Below are positions 8,548 to 17,006 of a DNA stretch of 64,000 nucleotides, piece after piece. The DNA lies in assembly GCA_046351595.1 (NCBI GenBank), contig JAXLYE010000004.1, forward strand, positions 186,001 to 250,000. Direction: 5' to 3'. Position 1 is the stretch's first letter. Each line of letters starts with the position of its first letter. The notes beneath the pieces were generated by a model that did not search any database, was not told where the DNA came from, and saw only the letters and a program-made list of their open reading frames with translations. The position numbers and the translations under genes are program-made. The DNA comes from JAXLYE01 sp046351595. Its GTDB lineage: Bacteria > Myxococcota_A > Polyangia > Palsa-1104 > JAEUJZ01.

Positions 8548-10056
8548 ATGGATAGAGAGCCTTTCTGCCCTCCGACCTCGACGCCCCTGTATGACCGGCG
8601 GCGACTGGCGGCCGCCGCGTCCATGCTGCCGGAGCTGTGGCTCCAGATCCCCGAGTGGCCGAGCCTCGGCGGCGGCCGCCGCGTCCTCGTCATCGGCGGC
8701 GGGATCGCGGGGCTCAGCGCGGCGTTCGGGCTGCGCGCAGCCGGGTTCGCGCCGGTCGTGCTCGAGCGGACCGCGCGCGTCGGCGGGCGTGTCTATACGC
8801 AGCGGCAGGGCTTCGGCGATCAGTACGTCGAGCTCGGGGCGACGCGCATCCCGGGGTGCCACCCGCTGCCGCTGGCCTATGCCCGGCACTTCGGGCTGCC
8901 GCTGATTGAGTATCCCGGCGACGAGCTGCGGCAGCTCTACGCGGTGCTCGACCGCAGCTTCGCGAGCAGCCCGCTGCGCGGCGCAGACTACCCCGGCGAC
9001 CTGGGCCTGACCCCGGAAGAGGCCCGGCTCGACGCGGAGGGCCTGCACCATCACTACACCGAGCGGGCGCTGGGCAGCTTCCCGGATCCGCGTGACGCGG
9101 ACTGGCCGCCGCCCCTCGTCCGCGACGCGCTCAAGGGACAGAGCTTCTACGACAGCCTGGGCCGGCTCGGGGCGTCGCTCGCGGCCCGGGAGATCTGCCG
9201 CGCCTACTGCGGCTCGGTGATCGAGGTCTACGACGCGCTGGCCTGGCTCGCCGGGCAGCGCATCGAAGGCGCGATGCACACGGCCTACGCCATCGCCGGC
9301 GGCAACGATCGCCTGGCCGCCTGCTTCGCCGCGGCGCTCGCGGGGCGCATCGTCTGCAACGCGCAGGTGCAGGCCGTGCGCTCGCAGGCGGACGGGGTGC
9401 AGGTGGACTATGTGCAGGACGGCCAGCCGCAGAGCCTGACGGCAGACTACGCGGTCTGCGCCGTGCCGCACCGGCTGCTCCTGGAGATCGAGTTCCAGCC
9501 GCCGCTGTCGGCCGAGAAGCGCGAGGCGGCGGCGGCGGTCCCGATGTGCTCGGTGACCCGCCTGAACTTCCAGTTCTCGCGCCGGTTCTGGAGCCTCGAT
9601 CACGGCGTGCGCGGGCTGCACGTGGCGTGCACGACGCGGCCGCTCGAGCGCATCTGGGATCTGACCGCCGTACAGCCCGGAGCCAGCGGCATCCTCGTCG
9701 CCTACGCGCAGCACCGGCACGCAGAGGCGCTGGATCGGCTGCCGTCCGATGAGCAGCGCCTGCAGCGCGGGCTCGACGAGATCGAATCGCTGTTCCCCGG
9801 TGCACGCGGCGCCTTCCTGACGGGGCAGTCGTTCTCGTGGCAGCAGCCGTGGACGCAGGGGGCCTGGCCGATCTTCCTTCCCGATCAGACCCGCCACATC
9901 GCGGACTTCCAGCATGCCGAGGGGCGGATCTACTTCGCCGGCGATCACGCGACCCTGCACAGCGCCTGGGTCCAGGGGGCGCTGGAGTCGGCGCACTTTG
10001 CCGTCGCCGAGATCGTCGCGGCCGAGAAGGAAGCGCGGCGCGGCGCACGCGGCTGA
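8548..10056 (+). CDS. FAD-dependent amine/L-amino-acid oxidase
   Basis: Flavin amine oxidase fold. The dinucleotide motif VLVIGGGIAGLSAAFG is at about residue 46, followed by VVLERTARVGGRVYT; the C-terminal flavin contact is GRIYFAGDHATLHSAWVQGALESA (near 465). The 502 residues are typical of L-amino-acid and monoamine oxidases. The start is placed at ATG 8548 because a longer version from 8458 would overlap the methyltransferase. It is the last gene of the inserted block, in an apparent operon with the creatine genes. It could oxidise an amino acid or amine feeding or draining the pathway, for example ornithine, arginine or a creatine derivative; nothing in the sequence decides this. Confidence 0.88.
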   Translation: MDREPFCPPTSTPLYDRRRLAAAASMLPELWLQIPEWPSLGGGRRVLVIGGGIAGLSAAFGLRAAGFAPVVLERTARVGGRVYTQRQGFGDQYVELGATRIPGCHPLPLAYARHFGLPLIEYPGDELRQLYAVLDRSFASSPLRGADYPGDLGLTPEEARLDAEGLHHHYTERALGSFPDPRDADWPPPLVRDALKGQSFYDSLGRLGASLAAREICRAYCGSVIEVYDALAWLAGQRIEGAMHTAYAIAGGNDRLAACFAAALAGRIVCNAQVQAVRSQADGVQVDYVQDGQPQSLTADYAVCAVPHRLLLEIEFQPPLSAEKREAAAAVPMCSVTRLNFQFSRRFWSLDHGVRGLHVACTTRPLERIWDLTAVQPGASGILVAYAQHRHAEALDRLPSDEQRLQRGLDEIESLFPGARGAFLTGQSFSWQQPWTQGAWPIFLPDQTRHIADFQHAEGRIYFAGDHATLHSAWVQGALESAHFAVAEIVAAEKEARRGARG

Positions 10057-10187
10057 CCGGCCGCGCGCTCCGCACCCGCGCCCTTCGCGCATTCTGGGCC
10101 TACTGCGCCTTCTGGGTCTGGCGCCGGCGGGAACCAGAGCGGGGACCCCGAGCGGCCCGCTGTCGCACCTTGCAGCCTGGGATCTTG

Positions 10188-10706
10188 ATGGGATCACCGA
10201 TGGCTCCAGGCTGCGGCACGGAGACGGGCCGTGCGCCCAAGCCGCTGTTCCTGTTCAACATCGGCCAGGCGTACAAGCGCGCCGGTCGGCCCAAGGAGGC
10301 GCTGGCCGCCTACGAGCGCTTCCTGCGCGCCGATCCCCAGAGCACGCTGCGCGCCGAGGCCGAGGGCTACTGCAACGACATGCGCACGCTCATCGCCGAG
10401 CAGGAGCGCGCCGAGCAGGTGAAGGCCGCGCTGCTGACCGAGCAGGAGCGCGCGGCCGAGAAGGAGGTGGCGCTGCGCACCGAGCGCGAGCGCCGCGAGC
10501 AGGCCCAGAAGACGCTGCAGCTCGAGCGCGCCAAGGCCGAGCGCGAGCGCCGCAAGCCGATCTACAAGCGCGCCTGGTTCTGGGGTGTGCTCGGCGGCGG
10601 CGTGGTGGCAGCCGGCCTGGCGATCGGCCTGGGCGTGGCGCTGGCGCCGCGCGATCGCGAGACCGAGGGCGGCTTCGTCGACATCAACTTCGCGCTGTCG
10701 CGGTAG
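10188..10706 (+). pseudogene. TPR protein, 3' half (partner of 3693-4086)
   Basis: From 10236 the frame reads PKPLFLFNIGQAYKRAGRPKEALAAYERFLRADPQ, the continuation of a TPR, then a long charged coiled coil rich in Glu/Arg/Ala (about residues 70-140 of this piece), then a single TM segment (GVLGGGVVAAGLAIGLGVAL) and a short tail. Upstream of the 25-bp repeat there is no homology and no signal peptide; an ATG at 10188 with poor context could start a 172-residue remnant. It ends at 10706, 17 bp before the FG-GAP lipoprotein gene, so the intact pair probably formed one operon before the insertions. Confidence 0.83.
10236..10260 (+). repeat. 25-bp direct repeat, right copy, at the insert boundary
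   Basis: Identical to 4062-4086. Recombination between the two copies would delete 6174 bp and restore the TPR reading frame. Confidence 0.9.
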
Positions 10707-10723
10707 CGCGGAAAGGAATCGCC

Positions 10724-11479
10724 GTGCGCAGAGTCTTGCTGCTCCTCCAGGCCTCGCTGCTGTCGGCATCCTGCAGCCAGCGCCCGTCGGTGGTCGTGAC
10801 GCTGCCCAACATGCCGCAGCAGGCCGGCTCGTTCTCGGTGCTGGTCAGCAGGGACGCCTGGACGCCGCAGGGCGGGGCGCAGGCCGCGAGCGAGCAGCCG
10901 ACCTTCGACGTCAGCGGCTTCTCGCGCACGGGCGAGTTCTCCTACCGCTTCGGTCTGCACCCGCCGACCGGCACCAGCAGCCGGCTGTCCATCGGCATCG
11001 GCGTCTTCGATCGCAGCGGCTGCCTGCTCACCACCGGGGTCGGGGACGTCGCGGTCTCCGAGATGGAGGTCGATCAGGACGTGCGCGTCAACCTAGACGC
11101 GCCGCCGGCCGAGTACATGGCCCGGTGCCGCAAGACCACGCCGACGCTGCGCAGCGCGGTGCAGAGCGCGGACAGCGCCTATACGCTGGAGGTCAGCGGC
11201 TGGGGCTTCCACCCGCGCGCGCAGCTGCTGCTCGACGATCAGCCGCTCAGCCCGACGAAGTGGACGTGGAGCTCGCTGACCGCGCCGCTGCCCGAGCTCA
11301 AGTCGCCGACCGGGATCCGCCGCGCCACGGTCACGGTAAAGAACCCGGACGGCACCTCGGACAGCCTGGCGATCGTGCTCAACACGCTGACCTTCGCCTC
11401 GGTGGCCAGCAACACCTACGCGATCGAGTCCGGGCGCGACGCAAAGAGCCTGGCCATCGCGGACGCCCGGGCCAACTAA
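10724..11479 (+). pseudogene. FG-GAP lipoprotein, 5' half (split by a 3.1-kb insert)
   Basis: It starts with GTG at 10724, six bases after GAAAGGA. A lipoprotein signal (VLLLLQASLLSASCSQ) is followed by a beta-rich domain and an IPT/TIG-like domain (SGWGFHPRAQLLLDDQPL...TVTVKNPDGTS). The piece then enters the first FG-GAP-type repeat (TYAIESGRDAKSLAIAD) and stops after four foreign codons (ARAN). A second piece at 14594 begins DINQDGAPDVVVGG. Joined at the shared CGCGGAC the product reads SLAIADINQDGAPDVVVGG, a perfect FG-GAP repeat, so this is one gene of about 610 codons broken in two. The intact protein would be a surface or periplasmic lipoprotein with a Ca-binding propeller. Confidence 0.85.
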
Positions 11480-11748
11480 GCCTTGCCGCCACGGCCCTAC
11501 AGCCGCCTACGGAGAGAAGCGGCGGCGACGGAGCAGGAGCAGGCGCGGGCTGCCCGCGGACCTCATCGGGCCTGCGGTAAAAGACGTCTCAAGCCGTGAG
11601 GTCGGCGCGTCCCGCCGTGGAGCGATTGAGCCCCTGCTGCGCGAGCGTGTGAGGTGCAGCATCCGGCTGGTGCCGCGCCGGGGCCGCAGTGAGGCAGCGC
11701 AGCCACCGCCGAGTCGACACCGTCGCGGGCTCTGTGAGAAAATAGGGC

Positions 11749-13599
11749 GTGTCGGATCCGGCCCTCCCTCTCTCGCCGTTGCAGGCGCTCCTCCGCGAGC
11801 AGCGCTACCGGAGGAGCCTCCTTCACGACGACCGGCGGCAGCACGCGCGGATCCTCGCGCTCCTCGGCGCGACGATGACCGCGGTCCTGGTCAACGACAT
11901 CCGGCTGCTCCGGGACAGCGCCTGGCTCTACGTGGCGCTGCTGATCCGGCTCTGCATCATGCTCTTCTCCGCGGTCGCGGCCCTCCGGCTGAGCAAGGTC
12001 GAGCGGCCCAGGCAGCACGACCGCATCCTCGGCGCCTGGCTCGTCCTCATCACCGCCAGCAACCTGTTCGCGTCCGCGACGCGCTATCCCGCGGGCGAGT
12101 ACCTCGGTCCGCTGTTCGGCATGGCGGCGCTGTGCTGCGTCTACTACTTCGCGATGCGCGGCCTGATCCTTGCGCGGCTGGCTGCGGGTCTGATGAGCAG
12201 CCTGGCCGCGGTCGTCCTGCTCTTCAGCCCGAAGTCCGTCGTCACGCCGGTCGCCAAGCTGACCTCCTCGCTCGCGATGCTCACCCTCAACCTCACCGGA
12301 CTGGTCGCGGCGCGCACGTTCGAAGAGCAGCGGCGCAAGCGCTGGGAGGCCGAGCGCCACGAGCGGATCCTCAGGCAGCAGCTGGCGATGAAGGTGCGCG
12401 AGCTGGCCGTCGAAAAGGAGCGCGCCGAGTCGCTGGCGCGGGTGCGCACGACGTTCCTCGCCAAGATGAGCCACGAGTTTCGCACGCCGATGAACGCGGT
12501 CATCGGCCTGTCCGACGTCGTCCTGTCCAGCCCTCCGCAGACGCCGCGCGAACAGGAAACCTGGCGCTATGTACACACCATGCGAGACAGCGCCCGCGCG
12601 CTGCTCACGCTGCTCAACGACATCCTGGATCTGACCAAGATCGACGCGCAGAAGCTGACGCTGGCGACCGCGCCGTTCGACCTGCGGCGGCTCCTGTCCT
12701 CGATCTTCGAGCTTTTGCAGCCCGTGGCCAAGGAGCAGTCCGTCGACTTCCTGCTCGACCTCCAGCCCGAGGTCCCGGAGTGGGTGATTGGCGACGAGGC
12801 GCGCCTGCGCCAGGTGCTGGTGAACCTCTTGTCGAACGCGCTCAAGTTCACGGACCGCGGCTCGGTCAGGCTCAAGGTTTCGGGCCAGCGCGGCGAGGCG
12901 CCCGAGCCCCCAGCGCACACCGTCACCTTCCGTGTGGAAGACACCGGCCGCGGCATGACCGCCGACGTCATCGCCAGGCTGTTCCGACCCTTCGAGCAGG
13001 CCGACGAGGAGACGCGCGTGCGCTACGGCGGCACCGGCCTGGGCCTGGTCATCAGCCGGCAGATCGTGCAGGCGATGGGCGGCGACATCCACGTCGAGAG
13101 CCAGCCGGGGCGCGGCTCCACCTTTGCGTTCACGCTGCAGCTGCCGACCGCCGCGACACCGGCGCCCGCGCTGCGGGACGCGCCGCCCGGGCACACGCGG
13201 CCGCTGGCGCTGCTCGTCGTGGACGACGATCCGATCAACCGCTTCGTCGCGGAGACGCTGCTCAAGCGGCTCGGTCACCGGGCGGAGTTTGCGACGACCG
13301 GTGAAGAGGCGGTGGCCGCGGTCCTGGGGCGCGAGTACGACGCCGTGTTCATGGACATGCAGATGCCGGGCATGGGCGGCATCGACGCCACGCGCCAGAT
13401 CAAGCGGCTGCTCGCCGGCAAGCCGCAGCCGTACATCGTCGCCATGACCGCGAGCGCCTACGAGGAGGATCGCAGCGCCTGCCTGGAGGCCGGGATGAAC
13501 GACTTCATCAGCAAGCCGGTCGACGTCGCGACGCTCGCCGCGCAGCTCGCGCATATCGCCGACGAGCGCGGGAGGAGCCCGCGAGCGCGGGGCCGCTGA
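11749..13599 (+). CDS. hybrid sensor histidine kinase/receiver protein
   Basis: Membrane-bound two-component sensor. The first roughly 190 residues hold about six hydrophobic helices without a large periplasmic loop, followed by a coiled coil. The HisKA box is KMSHEFRTPMNAVIG (phospho-acceptor His near 242); the ATPase domain shows NLLSNALKF, EDTGRGM and GGTGLGLVIS. A C-terminal receiver follows (LLVVDDDPINR, acceptor Asp in FMDMQMPG near 536, Lys in FISKPVD). It starts with GTG at 11749; the Shine-Dalgarno is weak. It lies in the 3.1-kb insert that splits the FG-GAP gene, convergent with the response regulator at 13663. The signal is unknown. Confidence 0.93.
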   Translation: MSDPALPLSPLQALLREQRYRRSLLHDDRRQHARILALLGATMTAVLVNDIRLLRDSAWLYVALLIRLCIMLFSAVAALRLSKVERPRQHDRILGAWLVLITASNLFASATRYPAGEYLGPLFGMAALCCVYYFAMRGLILARLAAGLMSSLAAVVLLFSPKSVVTPVAKLTSSLAMLTLNLTGLVAARTFEEQRRKRWEAERHERILRQQLAMKVRELAVEKERAESLARVRTTFLAKMSHEFRTPMNAVIGLSDVVLSSPPQTPREQETWRYVHTMRDSARALLTLLNDILDLTKIDAQKLTLATAPFDLRRLLSSIFELLQPVAKEQSVDFLLDLQPEVPEWVIGDEARLRQVLVNLLSNALKFTDRGSVRLKVSGQRGEAPEPPAHTVTFRVEDTGRGMTADVIARLFRPFEQADEETRVRYGGTGLGLVISRQIVQAMGGDIHVESQPGRGSTFAFTLQLPTAATPAPALRDAPPGHTRPLALLVVDDDPINRFVAETLLKRLGHRAEFATTGEEAVAAVLGREYDAVFMDMQMPGMGGIDATRQIKRLLAGKPQPYIVAMTASAYEEDRSACLEAGMNDFISKPVDVATLAAQLAHIADERGRSPRARGR

Positions 13600-13662
13600 T
13601 CCGGCCGGATCGAGCGCGAGCAGAGGGCCGCGCGCCGAGAGAGCAGAAACCGCGCGCCGCGC

Positions 13663-14076
13663 TCACGCACTCTGGGCCGCGGCCAGGCCGGGGGCGCGGA
13701 CGTAGGGAGCCAGCGTCGCGAACAGCCCGCTCGGGCCGAACGGCTTGGGCAGGAAGTCGACGGCGCCCAGGCTGCGCGCGAGAGCGGCCCAGGCCGGATC
13801 GCCGCCCGACATCATGACGCACGGGATCGCCGCCAGCTCGGGCTGCAGGGCAATGCGGCGGAGCAGGCCGAAGCCGTCCAGGTGCGGCATCTCGGCGTCG
13901 AGCAGGATGACGTCGGGGCGGATGCGGCCCTGCTGCAGCAGGCGCAGCGCCTCGACCCCGTCCGCAGCCACGTGCACCCGGGTGCCGTTACGCTGCAGCC
14001 ACTTCTCGATCATCCCGCGGACCCTGGGATCGTCTTCCACAACAAGAGCCGAGGTAAGAGAATCTCCACGGTACAC
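13663..14076 (-). CDS. single-domain response regulator
   Basis: CheY-like receiver of 137 residues without an output domain. It has the acidic pair VVEDDPRVRG, the phospho-acceptor Asp in DVILLDAEMPHLDG, and the conserved Lys in DFLPKPFGPSG. The start is the GTG at 14076, with AGGAGG five bases upstream; longer frames that run on upstream lack coding character. It converges with the hybrid kinase at 11749 and may act with it in a phosphorelay (inference from neighbourhood). Confidence 0.88.
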   Translation of the reverse strand: MYRGDSLTSALVVEDDPRVRGMIEKWLQRNGTRVHVAADGVEALRLLQQGRIRPDVILLDAEMPHLDGFGLLRRIALQPELAAIPCVMMSGGDPAWAALARSLGAVDFLPKPFGPSGLFATLAPYVRAPGLAAAQSA

Positions 14077-14593
14077 GGTCGCCTCCTGCCACTGCCTGGG
14101 GGGAATGACGGAAAGCACAGCAAGCCCGGTGCCACGTTCAGGCGCGACCGGCGCGGCAATGTGTGAGCCGGCGAACGCCCGGCCCGGCGGCCTTGGGGAG
14201 CCGCCCCGTGCGGCGCCCGGTCCGTCGCATAACGGCCGACGCGAGCCGGCCGTGGCGCGGGTCGGCGCAGCGCAAGCGGCCACCTGGCACGGATCGAGCC
14301 ACCCGGCTCGAACCAGACCAGCGCTGAGCGGTCCTGCCCCGCTGGGCCGCGCCGGCACACCCAGAAGAAGGAGGCCCGGGCCGGAAGGTTTGCAGGTTCC
14401 GCAGCACACCGCGATGGACAAGCCAGCGTTCCCGCGGAACGGCTCCGTGACCGCGCTCTGGGAGTCCGGCTGTACGCTGTGGGCAGGCAACAGCGCGCGG
14501 CGGGCCGGCCCTACACCGCGCTCTGCGGCGCGACCCGGCACGCCGCCCTGAATTAACCACGGCTCGACGGGGAATGACGCAGCGCATGACGCG
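14077..14593. other. non-coding right flank of the 3.1-kb insert
   Basis: About 515 bp upstream of the response regulator and before the FG-GAP 3' half. No credible gene was seen on either strand. CGGCCCTACA at 14506-14515 also occurs near the other insert end (11492-11501), which may be chance at this base composition. Confidence 0.45.
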
Positions 14594-15691
14594 GACATCA
14601 ACCAGGACGGTGCCCCGGACGTTGTGGTTGGGGGCAGCACGGCGGGGGGGACCAAGGGGTTTGTCGCGGTCTACCTGAACCTCGGCGGCGGGCGGCTGCC
14701 GGCGCAGCCCGACTACTACGACTTCGACGGCAGCGGCGAGTCCGTGGTGGCGCGTGAGCTCAACGGCGACGGGCTGCCCGACATCGCGCTGTCCAGCAAG
14801 TCGACCAGCCAGGTAGCGGTGCTTTACAACGACGGCCGCGGCAAGTTCCCGCCGCTCAACATCAAGCGCTTCCCGGGCGGCGGCCAGCCCGACTTCCTGG
14901 CGGCCGGCGACTTCGACGGCGACGGCAAGACCGATCTGGTGACCGGCACGCAGATGACCGGCACCGGCTCGGCGGTCTACGTCCTGTTCAACCAGGGGGC
15001 GACGTTCCCGACGAGCAACCCGCCGATGCTGTCGGCGCCCGGCGTGTTCCTGAGCGACCTCGCCTTCGAGGACGTCTCGAACGACGGCATCAGCGACTTC
15101 ATCCTGTCGTACGTGCGCGCCGGCGTCGACGGCAACGGCCAGCCCGTGGTGGTGCCCGCGGTGGAGCCGATCTACCACCAGTCCTCGGGCTCGCTCTCGA
15201 CCTCGGGCTTCTATGAGATCGCGGGCACGCTCGGCCGCACCGCCATCGGCGACCTGGACGGCGACGGCAAGAAGGACCTCGTCTCCAGCGGCGTGTACGT
15301 CGGCACCAACCAGGTCGACAGCAACAAGCTCAGCGTCCTGTTCAACACCGGCAGCGAAGACTTCCGGCTGCCGCGGATCGACGTCGAGACGCTCAAGCGC
15401 CCGTACGCGCTGACCACCGTCGACCTAAACGGCGACGGCAAGCTCGATGTCGCGATGACCAGCGTCGGCATCGAGCTGCGCGGGCAGCTCGGCGTGCACC
15501 TGAACCAGGGTGGAGGCGTGCTGCCCAAGGCCGCCGACCTGCCGGTCTACGACATCGGCTTCGGCTCGGCGCAGATCGCCTCCGCCGACTTCAACGGCGA
15601 CGGCAAGGCCGACCTGGTCGTCGTCAGCCAGGGCGTGGCCAAGAGCAACCAGCCGGGCTCCGTGTCGGTGTTCATCAACACGACACGCTGA
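14594..15691 (+). pseudogene. FG-GAP lipoprotein, 3' half (partner of 10724-11464)
   Basis: Open frame beginning inside an FG-GAP/VCBS repeat (DINQDGAPDVVVGG) and continuing through ELNGDGLPDIALSS, DFDGDGKTDLVTGT, DVSNDGISDFILSY, DLDGDGKKDLVSSG, DLNGDGKLDVAMTS and DFNGDGKADLVVVS. That is seven Asp-rich Ca-binding loops, enough for one beta-propeller. There is no signal peptide; GTG 14624 is the only early start and has no good ribosome site. The seven bases CGCGGAC at 14590-14596 match 11458-11464 at the end of the 5' half, in the same codon phase. It ends at 15691, a few bases from the convergent MBL-fold gene. Confidence 0.85.
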
Positions 15692-15696
15692 CCGCG

Positions 15697-16950
15697 CTAT
15701 CGCTTGTTGACCGGCTCCTCCGCGGCGGCGAGGTACAGGCTGCGCGCCATCAGGCTGGTCTGCGCATCGGCGCGGCGCCGGTAGACGATCGCGCGCAGCT
15801 CGCGCACCGCGACATCGTCGGGGACCGCGCGCGCCGCCCACTCGGCCAGGTGACAGGCCAGCGCGTGCTCGCCCTGCTCCGAGAGGGCGCGGGCGCGATC
15901 GATCAGCGCCGACGCGCCGCCCGCGAGCGCCGCTACCTCGGACGCCAGCCGGTCCTCGGCCGCGGGCTTGAGGTGCGCGGGGTTGCCGTCCCACCAGCCG
16001 CCGTAGCCGCGCCAGATGTTGCGCACGATGAACTCCGGCTCGTCGTAGATCGGCCGCAGGTAGGGGCGCTGCAGGAGCTCCGCCGGCGCCCGCACCTTGT
16101 GCAGGATGACGTCGAGCGGCGCGCCCTCGTTCATCAGCGCCAGCGTCTGATCGTGCAGCGACTCGAGCAGCGCCGCGGTGTCGCCGAGCGCCTCGTGCAC
16201 GCGCTCGCGCCCCTCGATCGGCGGCCCGTGCCCGGGCAGGAGCAGCTCGCAGTCGAGCGCCTGCATCTGCCGCAGCGCCTGCGCCCACTCGAACGCGTAG
16301 CGCTGCGCCTTCTGCGGGTTGCCGCAGTTGGGCGAGGCCCAGATGAACAGGTCGCCGGTGCACAGCGCGCGCCGCGCCGGCAGGTGCACGAAGGTGTGGT
16401 CGTCGGTTTCGCCGCGCGCGTGGTAGAGCACGAGCTCCTCGCCGCCGATGCGCAGGGCGCGGGTCGCGGTGTAGACCTCGTCGGGGTAGCGGAAGAACGT
16501 CGGCCACACAAGGCCCGGCATGCGGAACTGGCGCGCGTTGATGTGGCCGTTGTAGCCGGCCGAGCGCTTGTAGCGATCAAAGCGCAGCGGCACATTCGCG
16601 TGCGCGATCACGCGCAGCGGCGGCGCACCGGCGGGCCGATCTTCATTCAGGAACGCGTGCAGGCCGAGCGTGTGATCGATGTGGCCGTGCGTGTACACGA
16701 CGGTGTGCACGGGCCGTGTGCTGAGCGAGGCGCGCACGACCTCGCGCACGCGCGGGCCGGCGAGCGGGCTGCTGACGTCGATCAGCACCAGGCCCTCATC
16801 GCTGTCGAGGGCGACGACGTTGGCGAAGGCGGCGACGAAGCCGAGCCCGGGCTGGTACGTCTCCAGGCCCCAGAACGCGCCTTGCGGCGAGAACATATCG
16901 GAGGTCGCGCCGGACCACAGGCGCTCGGCTTGCTCACGGATTGCACCCAT
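15697..16950 (-). CDS. MBL-fold hydrolase with alkyl-sulfatase-type dimerisation region
   Basis: Metallo-beta-lactamase fold with the metal motif THGHIDH (residues about 87-93), further ligands in HARGETDDHTF and LLPGHGPPIEG, and a C-terminal helical part containing EFIVRNIWRGYGGWWDGNPAHLKPA. That segment is characteristic of the dimerisation region of SdsA-type alkyl sulfatases. The ATG at 16950 was chosen: the open frame extends further but only through the next gene. The 417 residues are shorter than classical SdsA (about 630), because the SCP2-like C-terminal domain is missing. There is no signal peptide, so it is probably cytosolic. It is the last gene of a three-gene minus-strand run from 18691. 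The substrate is unknown. Confidence 0.8.
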   Translation of the reverse strand: MGAIREQAERLWSGATSDMFSPQGAFWGLETYQPGLGFVAAFANVVALDSDEGLVLIDVSSPLAGPRVREVVRASLSTRPVHTVVYTHGHIDHTLGLHAFLNEDRPAGAPPLRVIAHANVPLRFDRYKRSAGYNGHINARQFRMPGLVWPTFFRYPDEVYTATRALRIGGEELVLYHARGETDDHTFVHLPARRALCTGDLFIWASPNCGNPQKAQRYAFEWAQALRQMQALDCELLLPGHGPPIEGRERVHEALGDTAALLESLHDQTLALMNEGAPLDVILHKVRAPAELLQRPYLRPIYDEPEFIVRNIWRGYGGWWDGNPAHLKPAAEDRLASEVAALAGGASALIDRARALSEQGEHALACHLAEWAARAVPDDVAVRELRAIVYRRRADAQTSLMARSLYLAAAEEPVNKR

Positions 16951-17006
16951 GCGCGCAGCATCGCACAGCCGCGGCCCGGTGTTGCTGCGATCGGGAGCGG
17001 CGCGGC

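Noticed and set aside
14276..14300. Sigma-54-like TGGCACG within the 3.1-kb insert
   Set aside because: The -12 element is poor and no plus-strand gene follows within several hundred bases.
11492..14515. 10-bp repeat CGGCCCTACA near both ends of the 3.1-kb insert as its true ends
   Set aside because: The copies lie 28 and 75 bases away from the coding junctions at different distances, and a 10-mer of this composition is expected by chance.
14077..14655. Long N-terminal extension of the response regulator
   Set aside because: The receiver domain starts at the GTG at 14076 with AGGAGG; the extension is low-complexity and crosses the insert boundary.
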